Below, in pieces: positions 45,545 to 54,122 of a stretch of 64,000 nt of DNA. Origin of the DNA: Lacticaseibacillus paracasei subsp. paracasei (GTDB lineage Bacteria > Bacillota > Bacilli > Lactobacillales > Lactobacillaceae). Both the position numbers and the translations under genes were made by a program. The notes beneath the pieces were generated by a model. That model ran no database searches, was not told where the DNA came from, and saw only the letters and a program-made list of their open reading frames with translations. The first letter of the stretch is position 1, and the number at the start of each line of letters is the position of its first letter. The DNA lies in NCBI RefSeq assembly GCF_000829035.1, contig NZ_AP012541.1:1922001-1986000 (forward strand), given 5' to 3'.

Positions 45545-46465
45545 TTAAGCGTGCGAAGTGGTGGTAGTGGTAGTAATTGGCTTTACCTTGGTAGTCGTGG
45601 TAGTTGTTGACGTCCCGGCAGTGAAGATTGCCTGACGGTTGTCATCGCTGATCCACTGACCTGCCTTACCGGCACCTTGCAAAGCAACGCCCGCAAAGTT
45701 CTCAGATTGAATGGTCCGAACAACGTTGATACCGGTGAATGCGCGGCCAATGTTATCAGGTGCGAAGATGATAGACTTGCCAGCCATGTAACGAGTAGGC
45801 GTCTTGGTGACAACGATGTCACGGAAACGAACGATGCCGTTTTCATCGATGTTCACAGCAGAGCCCTTGGCGCTGGTTACCAACGCGTGGTCGATGATCG
45901 CGTTGTAAACTTCGGCAGTCACGTATGCACGCACTGGGACAACGACTTCAAGGTCGGTGTAGCGTTCGGAAGCCGCTTCGAATACCTTGTTCACATCATC
46001 AACCGCACCAAGATCAGCCGCAGCACTAGCAACCAAGTAGGCACCAAGCTTGCCGTTGAATAGACGCGTCTTAGCTTGTGCTTGCAAGTTCAGGCGGTCA
46101 GCCACTGCAGCATTTAGATCGTTGTTGACAGTTAGTTGGTCGATACCTTCGTTGAAACTCCAGCCAAATGAATATGGTACATCAATGTCGCCATAGATAA
46201 TTTCCTGCATTGGCCCGAAGCGGTTAGATTTGCTGGTGCCAGAGCCAAACGCGACGTTTGGATCGGTATTGTATGTGCCAACAGCAACCGGAACGTCATT
46301 TGCCTTAACACTGAACGCAATCGCGTTGTTTTGAATGCCATCGAGTGCTTGCAAACCACCAAACGTTGGGGCGAATGTGCTTTGCACGCCGAATACGGTC
46401 TGAATTAAACCAATGAATTGCTTTTGATAAGCGCGTACTGGTAAATCGTTGTTTTCTGTAGCCAT
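45545..46465 (-). CDS. Major capsid protein with Thr-rich C-terminal tag
   Basis: 306 residues, located directly after the scaffold gene, with phage coat style (VPVAVGTYNTDPNVAFGSGTSKSNRFGPMQEIIYGDIDVPYSFGW). The last 22 residues contain two runs of six threonines separated by KVKPI and end in SHA. The strong ribosome site is AGGAGG. The tail is absent from ordinary HK97-fold capsids and matches the end of the tail tube protein. Confidence 0.9.
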   Translation of the reverse strand: MATENNDLPVRAYQKQFIGLIQTVFGVQSTFAPTFGGLQALDGIQNNAIAFSVKANDVPVAVGTYNTDPNVAFGSGTSKSNRFGPMQEIIYGDIDVPYSFGWSFNEGIDQLTVNNDLNAAVADRLNLQAQAKTRLFNGKLGAYLVASAAADLGAVDDVNKVFEAASERYTDLEVVVPVRAYVTAEVYNAIIDHALVTSAKGSAVNIDENGIVRFRDIVVTKTPTRYMAGKSIIFAPDNIGRAFTGINVVRTIQSENFAGVALQGAGKAGQWISDDNRQAIFTAGTSTTTTTTKVKPITTTTTTSHA

Positions 46466-46478
46466 GATTAGCTACCTC

Positions 46479-47021
46479 CTATTTCTGTTTGTATTGTGCC
46501 ATGATTTTCTTGAATGGATCGTCAGCACCATCAAGGGCAGAAGAGCCATTCTTAGGTGGGTCGGTTTGCAGCTTAGATTCAACCTGCTTGTTGACCGTCT
46601 CTTGTATAGACTTGCCGAGTGTTTCAACAGCCGACTTGATCTTGTCTGCATCACCCAAAGCAACCAGCGAATCGGTCAGTTCACCGGGCAATCCCTTATC
46701 GACCAACAGTGACTTGGTACTTGCAGATAATTCACGCTGATTGAGTTCAGCCTCACGCTTGTCCAAGGCCGCTTGACGTTGTTTTTCCAGTTCTTGTGCC
46801 TTCTCATCGGCCGACATCTTAGCCAGCCGTGCGCCTTCGCTCTTGGCATCTTCGAGCGCCTTAGCCTGTTCTGCTTCCCACTTAGCCTTAGCTGTTTCCA
46901 GCGCCTTAGCTGCACGTTTATCGGCTTCACTATCTAGCTGAGCCTGCGTATATGTGGTTGGTGCCTGAGTGGTGGCTTCGGTTGTATCGACTTCTTCTTG
47001 AGTTTGTGTTTCTTCTGCCAT
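46479..47021 (-). CDS. Phage scaffolding protein (DUF4355 type)
   Basis: 180 residues, highly charged and helical (AQLDSEADKRAAKALETAKAKWEAEQAKALEDAKSEGARLAKM...), coiled-coil scaffold of the DUF4355 family, 13 bases upstream of the capsid gene. It guides procapsid assembly. Its 5' leader is strongly structured. Confidence 0.87.
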   Translation of the reverse strand: MAEETQTQEEVDTTEATTQAPTTYTQAQLDSEADKRAAKALETAKAKWEAEQAKALEDAKSEGARLAKMSADEKAQELEKQRQAALDKREAELNQRELSASTKSLLVDKGLPGELTDSLVALGDADKIKSAVETLGKSIQETVNKQVESKLQTDPPKNGSSALDGADDPFKKIMAQYKQK

Positions 47022-47040
47022 GATGGTTCCTCCTGTTTAG

Positions 47041-47122
47041 CCCAAAACAAATAGACGTGCTAAATGACCCCAGCCACGCTACAAGGCCCAGCCACGGTCA
47101 CACGTCTTTCACTTCACGCTAT
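47041..47122 (-). promoter_or_regulatory. Structured leader upstream of the scaffold gene
   Basis: Nested inverted repeats: CCCAAAA/TTTTGGG outside, GACGTG/CACGTC inside, then TGACC/GGTCA, with a direct repeat (CAGCCACG) in the loop. It ends 20 bases before the scaffold start. It could be an mRNA processing or translational control element, or a transcription pause site. Confidence 0.55.
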
Positions 47123-47161
47123 TATTTTTGGGTAGTTTAGGGACTTGCTCAGGTCACGAGA

Positions 47162-47428
47162 TTACTTTTCTACGGGTTCGTATGTTTCTTCAAAGATGTC
47201 AGGCTTGCACGGATAGAATTCGCCATGTACGCCCTTGATGATGTAATCGCCAACTTGAGCGGTCATAACGCCTTCAAGTGTTGGAATCTTCAAAACTGGG
47301 TTATCCGGATCTTCATATGACACGTTAACCGGATCTAATCCAAGGCCATCATTGATCTTAATTAGTGTATCTGGATCGTCAGCAAACTGAACAGCTTCAA
47401 TTTCAACCGGCTTCTTACGATATTTCAT
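47162..47428 (-). CDS. Small phage protein, unknown function
   Basis: 88 residues (MKYRKKPVEIEAVQF...VGDYIIKGVHGEFYPCKPDIFEETYEPV), a widespread small phage protein whose role is not known to me. It lies between the head genes in the same direction. Confidence 0.72.
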   Translation of the reverse strand: MKYRKKPVEIEAVQFADDPDTLIKINDGLGLDPVNVSYEDPDNPVLKIPTLEGVMTAQVGDYIIKGVHGEFYPCKPDIFEETYEPVEK

Positions 47429-47444
47429 AGCATTTCCTCCTAGA

Positions 47445-47792
47445 TTAAAAACTGTATTCTTGTTTGATGTCGTCTAGCCCATGCACTTTTGCTACTAGCT
47501 TAATATCAACCTTTGTAAAGTCGCCAACTTTTGATTCGATATTCATACCGGTAATCCCATCAATGCGTGCCCCGTTAAGATAAGGCCCGTCTTCTTTGAA
47601 CTCGATTAACGCAGCACGAGGCCCTTTTGGCAATTCTACACCGACGATGCGTTTATCTAATCCTTTATTCACGTTGTATGCGCCAAGGATAGCTGCACCT
47701 AGCTCATGGTCTTTGATGGCATTAGCTTCTGCTGACAATTCAAGTAGCCGTTTCTTGATGCCTTCACGCGTTTTCAAGCCTTTATCACTCAT
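47445..47792 (-). CDS. Small phage protein, unknown function
   Basis: About 115 residues (MSDKGLKTREGIKKRLLELSAEANAIKDHE...). The start is ATG at 47792 (GAGG seven bases upstream), overlapping the previous stop. No motif recognised. Confidence 0.65.
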   Translation of the reverse strand: MSDKGLKTREGIKKRLLELSAEANAIKDHELGAAILGAYNVNKGLDKRIVGVELPKGPRAALIEFKEDGPYLNGARIDGITGMNIESKVGDFTKVDIKLVAKVHGLDDIKQEYSF

Positions 47793-48130
47793 CACATTTC
47801 CTCCTTGGCCTCTTTGAAGGCTTTCTTCAGCTTTGGAAACTGAATTGCAATCCAATCAATAATCTCTTCATTTCGAGCCCAGTCAGTATTGCTGTCAAGC
47901 CCTGATTCGTGTAGAAAAGCATGCACAATCTCGTGGCGAAGCACCTGCCTAAAGTAAGTATCCATGTCTTCCCAATTGCGCGGGCCCCTTTTGAGCTCCT
48001 CAATGATTATTTTCTTTGTGGTAAAGTCTGTGAATCCGTCTGCTTCTTCAAGAAGCGGATAGTCTTTTCTGTTCTGATTAACGAGCACCTTATATTCAAT
48101 GCCTAGAACGTCAACTTTGAAGTTTTCCAT
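47792..48130 (-). CDS. Small phage protein with HExxH motif
   Basis: 112 residues with RHEIVHAFLHESGLD: a zinc-metallopeptidase-like HExxH and a possible third ligand further on (WARNEEIIDWIA contains E). It resembles phage ImmA/SprT-like proteins, but no partner regulator is adjacent. Located after the minor head gene. Confidence 0.68.
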   Translation of the reverse strand: MENFKVDVLGIEYKVLVNQNRKDYPLLEEADGFTDFTTKKIIIEELKRGPRNWEDMDTYFRQVLRHEIVHAFLHESGLDSNTDWARNEEIIDWIAIQFPKLKKAFKEAKEEM

Positions 48131-48138
48131 TTTTCCTC

Positions 48139-48951
48139 CTAATCATCGTCTACTTCATCGCCGGTATCGTATGCTGCCCATGAGCAAAGACAGTTGGGAT
48201 GAGCTGGAATCATGCCCTCAGCTTGCTTCAGTGTGTAGACCTCGCCACTGTGCTGTAGGCAAATGTCACACGCTCCTGAGTTGATAACCCAAACAACCTT
48301 TTTGTATCCGGCCTCACGAGCGTTCACAATGCTTTGGTGTGCCATGACACGATCGCTCTCGGTTCGAATGATACGGTCTGACTGATACTTCATGACACCA
48401 AACTTCTTGCGAAGCGCTGGGCTTTGTGTGATTGGGTTGCTGTGCGTCAGTAACGCATTCTTCATCATCTTTTTGAGATCACTGCGCAAGGCGTCTTGAT
48501 TCGACCATATGCGATCGCTCCATGTCGCACCATCGAACATCTGATTGACTGCTGATAAATCCGCTTTGATATGCTTTCCGTAAATTGATGACCCCAACTT
48601 GGCAGTCTGCTTTGCCAAATCGCCAAGAGTGGTGCCAATATAGTCTGCAACTTTAATGGCCACTGCCGTTGCGTAAACACAGGCCGCGTATGACAGCAGC
48701 TCATCGTTATTGGCAACAGATTTCTGCTGAACTCCGGCCTCTTGTGCGTCTCTATCAACTTGTTCTTTCAATTCGGGATCGTAGTAACGCGAATCGTCAG
48801 CGTGTGTGTAGTCTTCGTGTTTCTCATTGAATGCATACCAGAAGGCCATGAACGCGGCTGTGTATTTGGCAACATCACTTGCTATCTGGCGGTGCTGCTT
48901 GTCTTGTTTGTCCGCGAACGCTTTGATCCGTTCCTTCGGTGTTTTCGTCAT
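48139..48951 (-). CDS. Minor head protein (Mu gpF / SPP1 gp7-like)
   Basis: 270 residues ending with the Mu gpF C-terminal motif: IIRTESDRVMAHQSIVNAREAGYKKVVWVINSGACDICLQHSGEVY...IPAHPNCLCSW, with paired CxxC-type and H/C ligands. It interacts with the portal. The start overlaps the end of the portal frame by 77 bases. Confidence 0.87.
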   Translation of the reverse strand: MTKTPKERIKAFADKQDKQHRQIASDVAKYTAAFMAFWYAFNEKHEDYTHADDSRYYDPELKEQVDRDAQEAGVQQKSVANNDELLSYAACVYATAVAIKVADYIGTTLGDLAKQTAKLGSSIYGKHIKADLSAVNQMFDGATWSDRIWSNQDALRSDLKKMMKNALLTHSNPITQSPALRKKFGVMKYQSDRIIRTESDRVMAHQSIVNAREAGYKKVVWVINSGACDICLQHSGEVYTLKQAEGMIPAHPNCLCSWAAYDTGDEVDDD

Positions 48952-49505
48952 TGTTCGTCAAGTCCTCGTTGTAATCGCTGTCTGCTCGTTGTTTGGCAAT
49001 CATGTCAGTAACCTCTTGCGGATCAGTGATACCGGGTGCGAATCTGTACAGATACTCTTGCGGCAATGTCGCGCCAGCGGCAACAAGCGCTTGAATTTGC
49101 GTGATGTCATCCGTTGGTAGATTGTCGCGGAACGTGAATTGAATCGTGTTGGGATCCGTCTTCATGCCACCAGAAACGCTACTATCAAGAGCTGCAATAA
49201 TCGAATAGCGTTGATATAGCGATTTCTCAAACATTCTCCGCTTGATTGCCGCCAGTTCCACAGTGCCAAGCAGCTTGTACTTCATGGCAACACCGGAAAC
49301 ATTGGCCGCAAAGTTGCTAGGCAAGAATGTCAATGGTCCGGACAAAAATTGTACGGTTCTGCCGAATGCGTATGGTTGTCACTTAAATTCACGCATTATC
49401 AGATCTTTTATCAGCGTTTAATCTTGTTTAACGTGCCATAGGTACGACAAACAAGCCCTGACATCTGGTGCTTTCCCCAGGGCTGTGCGCCTATTGAACG
49501 GTTAC

Positions 49506-50369
49506 TTATGCAGCTGCTGACTTTCTTTTGCAAGCACCGCGACCGTTGGTCTCGCGATCATGATTGTAGAAGGTGTTGTAACGAGCAATGGATTCAGTGA
49601 CGTCTAAAATTGATTCATAGTTGATCTGCTCCAACCGGACCCATTCTCGTTTCAATAGCGAATGGTAGGCCTCAATCCGCCCGTTATCAGCCGGTTTGCC
49701 TTTGCGCGAATATGAGTGACGCAGGTGCGCATCTGTCAATGTTGTCTCAAACAAACGACTGGTATATTGACTACCCATATCGCTATGAACCATCTTAAAA
49801 GTATAACCTTGGTGAATTAACGCTTGAATCGGTGCGACCGCGAGGTCTTGTGTCATCTGTTGACCCACTTGCCAAGCTAAGACTTTTCTCGCTTTTGGAT
49901 CATACGCTGTTGCAAGGTAAACCCAGTTTTGGTTGATCAGTTGAATATAGGTGATATCGGTGGTCACGACCTCAGACAAGTCAGCTAGGTGTCGCATTAA
50001 ATTAGGTTTTTGGGGCATGTCAGTGGTTGTGGTAGGCTTTTTAGAGCGTTTACGATACATTGTCGATTGAATCCCCAATTCACGCATGACTTTCCAAATC
50101 GTGCGGTCACTTAAGCGGCATTTAAGTAATTTACGAATACGTTTAGCAATCCGCACGTATCCGTAAAACTTTCGACGTTGCCAAAGAACCTGAACCAGCT
50201 CTTTAAGCTTAATTCGGCGGCGATTTCGTGACTTAGGATGCCACCTTAACCAGTCATAGTAGGTACTCGAAGGGATCCGTAACGCTCGGAGAATAACTGT
50301 GATGCGGTGCCCCCGGCTCAATTGATCTTGAATCATAAAAAGAGCGGCCTTTCGGCCGCTATGAATCAA
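49506..50369 (-). CDS. IS3-family transposase OrfB
   Basis: 287 residues with the full DDE set: EVVTTDITYIQ, MVHSDMGSQYTS and GRIEAYHSLLKRE, plus an HTH_21-like N-terminus (RKFYGYVRIAKRIR). It is intact. Its first codon (TTG) overlaps the orfA stop in the -1 frame. A TTTTAAAAC stretch in orfA (near 50,400) fits a -1 slippery site, so the active protein is probably an OrfAB fusion. Confidence 0.9.
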   Translation of the reverse strand: MIHSGRKAALFMIQDQLSRGHRITVILRALRIPSSTYYDWLRWHPKSRNRRRIKLKELVQVLWQRRKFYGYVRIAKRIRKLLKCRLSDRTIWKVMRELGIQSTMYRKRSKKPTTTTDMPQKPNLMRHLADLSEVVTTDITYIQLINQNWVYLATAYDPKARKVLAWQVGQQMTQDLAVAPIQALIHQGYTFKMVHSDMGSQYTSRLFETTLTDAHLRHSYSRKGKPADNGRIEAYHSLLKREWVRLEQINYESILDVTESIARYNTFYNHDRETNGRGACKRKSAAA

Positions 50370-50662
50370 CGCTTTGCCAGCAACACCGCCGCTCGTTTTA
50401 AAATATCGAGTTCTTCCCTCAAACGGCGATTTTCTTTTTGAAGTTGCTTGAACTGTTCGTTGGTCACAGCAGTACCTTGATGATCAATGGCAATGACAGT
50501 GGCCGCCTGAACCCATTTGCGAATAGTGTCTAAGGAAGGACCGTATTCTTCATGTAGTTCTTTGAATGAGTGTCCTTTTTCATGAAGATCAATCAAGGTT
50601 TGCTTAAATTCGGGGGTGTAGCGAATAGCTGTATTGGTCATAAAATATTCCTCATCTGTCAA
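50366..50662 (-). CDS. IS3-family transposase OrfA
   Basis: 98 residues: helix-turn-helix (FKQTLIDLHEKGHSFKELHEEYGPSLDTIRKWV) and a leucine-zipper region (NEQFKQLQKENRRLREELDILKRA). It overlaps OrfB. It binds the IS ends as part of the fusion protein. Confidence 0.88.
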   Translation of the reverse strand: MTDEEYFMTNTAIRYTPEFKQTLIDLHEKGHSFKELHEEYGPSLDTIRKWVQAATVIAIDHQGTAVTNEQFKQLQKENRRLREELDILKRAAVLLAKR

Positions 50663-51786
50663 TTATCGCACAAACTATTTTTGTCCGTAATTACAGCATA
50701 GGAGCCCTATCAGTCAGGTCTGGTGTGTGGCTGAACTTGTGAATATCATCGGCAACGCGCTTCTTGTATGCTTCGGTACCACTGACGTCATATGCCTTAT
50801 TGATATACTTTGCGTCAACGCTCGTCTGCTGACCGGTTGCTGTCATTCGAGACTTAAGCAGCAGCATATTGGCATCTTTCTGTTCCTTGATCAGCTCTAG
50901 TTTATCCTGTGCGAGCTTTTTCATTGCTTCGGGATCGTTGGGGTCAACACCGCTTAGAAGCGTACTGCCGTTAAAAAGAGCGTCAATGTCGCCGCTAATG
51001 ACCAAAAGCGCATCATTCAAGTCTGTCATGTAGTTAGCAGTATCAGACTGTGCTGAATCGTACAGGTCAATCAGTGAGATCACGTGTTCGAAGTCACCGG
51101 TTCGGAATCGGTTGTTGTCATACTCAACTACTGGAAACACACGAATGATTTCACTGTGATCCAAGTACATTGCGCCACCAACAGTGGCTGGTTTGTAAAC
51201 GTCATGCTCCGTTGCTGTCCATGTTTCGGGGATGATGTCAATGATCGTCTTGTTGTTCTCGTCAACCAACTCCACCGAGTGATAGCGAACAGCCATGATT
51301 GGTTGCGGATCAACATCAAGCGAGTAGATGATGAACGTGTCAAGTGGATCAAGACGAACGCAGTGCTCGATTGAGTCACTGCCATAGTAAACATACTCGT
51401 AAGCACGCCCATAGCGCGTCATGTCAAGGAACAGATCATAGTTGAGCGCGTCTAGGTCGTTCACTCGTGTAATCTGATCAAGCCGCTTATCATCTTTATC
51501 AAGCTTAACGTTCACTGGATTACCAACAGAATATGCCGTCTGGAAATCGGCAATGTACTTACCGAATGAATGAACGGCTCGATGGTCTGACTTGCCAGTT
51601 TCGATACGCCTTGAATCTGGCGTTAGAATGCCTTCGTTTTGTCCTTTGTAATATCGGTCAAGCTTTCTCAGCCGAGGGAGTTGATATTCGTGATGGTGGA
51701 AAATGAACTTCATGATCCGATCTGGAGTGAGGTTCGTAATGTCTTCTTGATACAGTAAGTTTGATTCTTCAAATGGATCCATCATG

Positions 51787-53085
51787 TCACCTCAATCCTA
51801 GATTTTTGATTGTCTGAATGCGTTCTTGGTTACTCATGTAATGTCCGGCAGTTGTGAATACAAAAAGACTCATCGCGTATCTGAGCGCATCGATCGCGTG
51901 GTTGTTTGCGTCCACCGGTTCGTTTGTCCAGTTGTCGAATTTATCTTTAGCGTAAACGTACGTATTGAACTCCTCAAGCAGTCCTTTAACTCGCGGATGA
52001 ACCACAAAGTGATAGGACTGCATATACTGAATACCCTGTGAAACACTGTCTTTGCCTTTGCCAGCCGCTCTAATGTTTGGGACACCATGTGCCATAGTAA
52101 GCTCGCCAATCAGGTTTGCCGCAGCTTGATCGGCCATGATAGGAAGCCCGTAAGCTTTATGGCTTGCAAGCTCCTTGGCTATCTGTCCAGTCAAAAGTCC
52201 CTGTTTGTAAAACTCATCGTAGATATACACGACACGGTTCTGCTGATCGATTGCCATGAACTCGCCTGCTGTCGGGTCGTGTTTGAACCCGAAGTCAAGG
52301 CCAACGGCTTTTGGCAACGCTGCAATGTCTTCCATGCTGAAGTCACGCTGCTCGAACAGTCCATCAAACACAAGCCCTTCTGCAATGCCCCAGTCACCGT
52401 ATACGGCAACGCGAGCGCGGTTAGGATTACGCTTAACCATGTCCTTGAGGCTTGCAATGTAATCATCGTCTAGGTATGGGTTGTCCTCGTATGTGGTCGT
52501 GAACGACTTCGAACGTGGGTTCTTTGTGTCTTGATCAAAAAACTCGCGCTTTAGCCAATGCTGGTCGCTCCACGGGTTGAATGTGATTATCGACTGATAA
52601 TAGCCATCAGGATCGTCGATCTCACCACGCATGGTTTCTTCAACGGTCTTGAATGCGTCTAGTGACTTAAGCTCATACGCTTCTTCCCACCACGCTCGAG
52701 CAAGAACGCCGGTAGTTGGTTGCAATGAAGTAACCGCTAAAGGCTTATCCATACCACGAAAAAACACCTTCTGGCCGGTTGGCTTAAAGGTGATTTCTAA
52801 TGGTGACAACGTGAACTTGAATAGTTCGTAAACGCCTAGCCGGTTTGCTGCTTGCTGGATAGTTGAATATGTCGAATCCTTGTTCGTATATGCGTATTGA
52901 CGAAGCACGATCCAATTAACGTAAGGGTGCAAGATTATCTGCATGATCACGTCTTCAGCAACAGAGAACGACTTGCGCGATCCACGACTACCTTTGTATG
53001 TCAGGTAACGTGTTCTGTCATTGTAAAGTGGCGCATAAGCTTTGGGGACGATTGAATCCAGATCGATATTAATCTGCACTGTCAT
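51787..53085 (-). CDS. terL: Phage terminase large subunit
   Basis: About 432 residues. The ATPase part has a Walker A-like YKGSRGSRKSFS near the N-terminus, and the nuclease part contains AVGLDFGFKHDPTAGEFMAID and DALRYAM near the end. This is the PBSX/SPP1-like group. The ATG at 53085 is only two bases from GGAGG; the GTG at 53079 is eight bases away and may be the real start. It packages DNA through the portal. Confidence 0.92.
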   Translation of the reverse strand: MTVQINIDLDSIVPKAYAPLYNDRTRYLTYKGSRGSRKSFSVAEDVIMQIILHPYVNWIVLRQYAYTNKDSTYSTIQQAANRLGVYELFKFTLSPLEITFKPTGQKVFFRGMDKPLAVTSLQPTTGVLARAWWEEAYELKSLDAFKTVEETMRGEIDDPDGYYQSIITFNPWSDQHWLKREFFDQDTKNPRSKSFTTTYEDNPYLDDDYIASLKDMVKRNPNRARVAVYGDWGIAEGLVFDGLFEQRDFSMEDIAALPKAVGLDFGFKHDPTAGEFMAIDQQNRVVYIYDEFYKQGLLTGQIAKELASHKAYGLPIMADQAAANLIGELTMAHGVPNIRAAGKGKDSVSQGIQYMQSYHFVVHPRVKGLLEEFNTYVYAKDKFDNWTNEPVDANNHAIDALRYAMSLFVFTTAGHYMSNQERIQTIKNLGLR

Positions 53086-53737
53086 CGCCTCCGTCTTGAT
53101 GAATTGGCTTGATGTTGATTGTGATGTTGCTTGTGTCTTCGCTAGTCTCACGTTTGGCCTTGGATTCCATGATGTCAGCCTCAGCTTTAGACTTGCGAAC
53201 CTCTTCGGCCACTTTTTCGGCTTGTGCTTCGTTCAATCGCTTGAATGCTTGATCACGGAACAGCTCCGGCTTACGATTCTTCAACCAAAATATTTGGGCT
53301 GAGGTATCCGGTGCCAGTTCGTTCTCATTGACCATTATTGGTATCTTTTCGTAAGTAGGAACGTTCTCAATTGATGCTTGAACAAGTTCCTTCCTAGTGA
53401 ACTCTGGATGATCAATCTGATGTTCATTTCGCCACCTAGCTCTTTTTGCCTCCAATACGTCATCTCGAATAGGAACCATTTTATAAGTCGTATTAGTGAT
53501 GGTCATGCCTAAAGCCCTTTTGACTAGTGAACCAGCAACCATTTGATCAACAACTTCTTTTCCTCTCTTTAGGGCGTCAGAAATGTCAGAATACTTTTTC
53601 TTCCAGTCATAAAGTGTTGGCCTCTTGATACCGATGTTATGGGCTATTTGTTCATCAGTGAGGCCGTCTCGGGCCCACCCTTCTATGAGAGCCAGTTTTT
53701 CTGGTGTCTGCCACTCTTGATATTTCCCTTTAGCCAT
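53069..53737 (-). CDS. terS: Phage terminase small subunit
   Basis: About 222 residues. The N-terminal helix-turn-helix (EKLALIEGWARDGLTDEQIAHNIGIKRPTLYDWKKKYSDI) binds packaging sites; the C-terminal part is charged and helical. It overlaps the large subunit gene. The ATG at 53737 is preferred, but an adjacent GTG is possible; the ribosome site is weak. Confidence 0.87.
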   Translation of the reverse strand: MAKGKYQEWQTPEKLALIEGWARDGLTDEQIAHNIGIKRPTLYDWKKKYSDISDALKRGKEVVDQMVAGSLVKRALGMTITNTTYKMVPIRDDVLEAKRARWRNEHQIDHPEFTRKELVQASIENVPTYEKIPIMVNENELAPDTSAQIFWLKNRKPELFRDQAFKRLNEAQAEKVAEEVRKSKAEADIMESKAKRETSEDTSNITINIKPIHQDGGDDSAD

Positions 53738-53764
53738 CACATATCACCACACCTTCCTTCCATT

Positions 53765-53793
53765 AAAAAAGCGGTAGCTAGTTAGCTATCGCT
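53765..53793 (-). terminator. Terminator before the terminase genes
   Basis: On the minus strand AGCGATAGCTA, loop, TAGCTACCGCT, TTTTTT. It lies between the small frame ending at 53806 and the terminase operon. It could separate middle and late transcription, perhaps relieved by antitermination. Confidence 0.7.
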
Positions 53794-53805
53794 GGTTATA
53801 ATTCA

Positions 53806-54113
53806 TTAAGCTGTTGTTACTCCTGGATTGTCTTTACTAGGCTGTTTCTTCTTATCAGCCTTGGTCTTGTCCCGCTGTTTTTTCAACTTGTCCTTGAGGT
53901 TCTTATAGACGTCTTTTGGTGACGGCAAGTGGAATGCCACAGTATCCACCCCCTTTTTGACAAGCATACCTTACTTTCAGGATGTGCGTATCCGCCTCGC
54001 GTCTTAACTTGATTAGAGCGTGAACGGACAATTTCTCTGTCAATCTTGCCGATGGTCCACGCTTCAACTTTCGGCATGTAAACGCCGTATTTTGTTGTAA
54101 TCATTTGAGCCAT
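53806..54113 (-). CDS. Small phage protein, possibly joined by -1 frameshift
   Basis: The first frame (54113 to 53883) gives MAQMITTKYGVYMPKVEAW...HPESKVCLSKRG, then what looks like out-of-frame residues. The -1 frame continues from the A-run/G-run at about 53,955 as KKGVDTVAFHLPSPKDVYKNLK to a stop at 53806, rich in lysine. Alternatively a GTG at 53940 starts the second part as a 44-residue protein. The function is not recognised. Confidence 0.5.
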
Positions 54114-54122
54114 GAAATCACC

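Larger units (their letters stand above)
49320..50706 (-). mobile_element. IS3-family element inserted in the portal gene
   Basis: 1,387 bp, bounded by the duplicated target CTA (49317-49319 and 50707-50709). The ends both start with GGC and share CGGACAAAAAT 19 bases in, in inverted orientation. It contains intact orfA and orfB with a frameshift signal, and is inserted in the same direction as the portal gene. It differs in sequence from the IS at 29.6 kb. Confidence 0.9.
48875..51785 (-). pseudogene. Portal protein gene disrupted by an IS element
   Basis: The N-terminal part (50707-51785) reads as an SPP1-type portal up to HTPDLTD. The C-terminal part (48875-49316) resumes with SNFAANVSGVAMKYKLLG. 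Removing the IS and one copy of the 3-bp duplication joins them in frame (DLTD-SNFAAN) into 506 residues (1,521 bases including the stop). As it stands, translation ends shortly after the IS junction (DLTDRAPML). The portal ring is needed for DNA packaging, so no infectious particles are expected. Confidence 0.9.
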
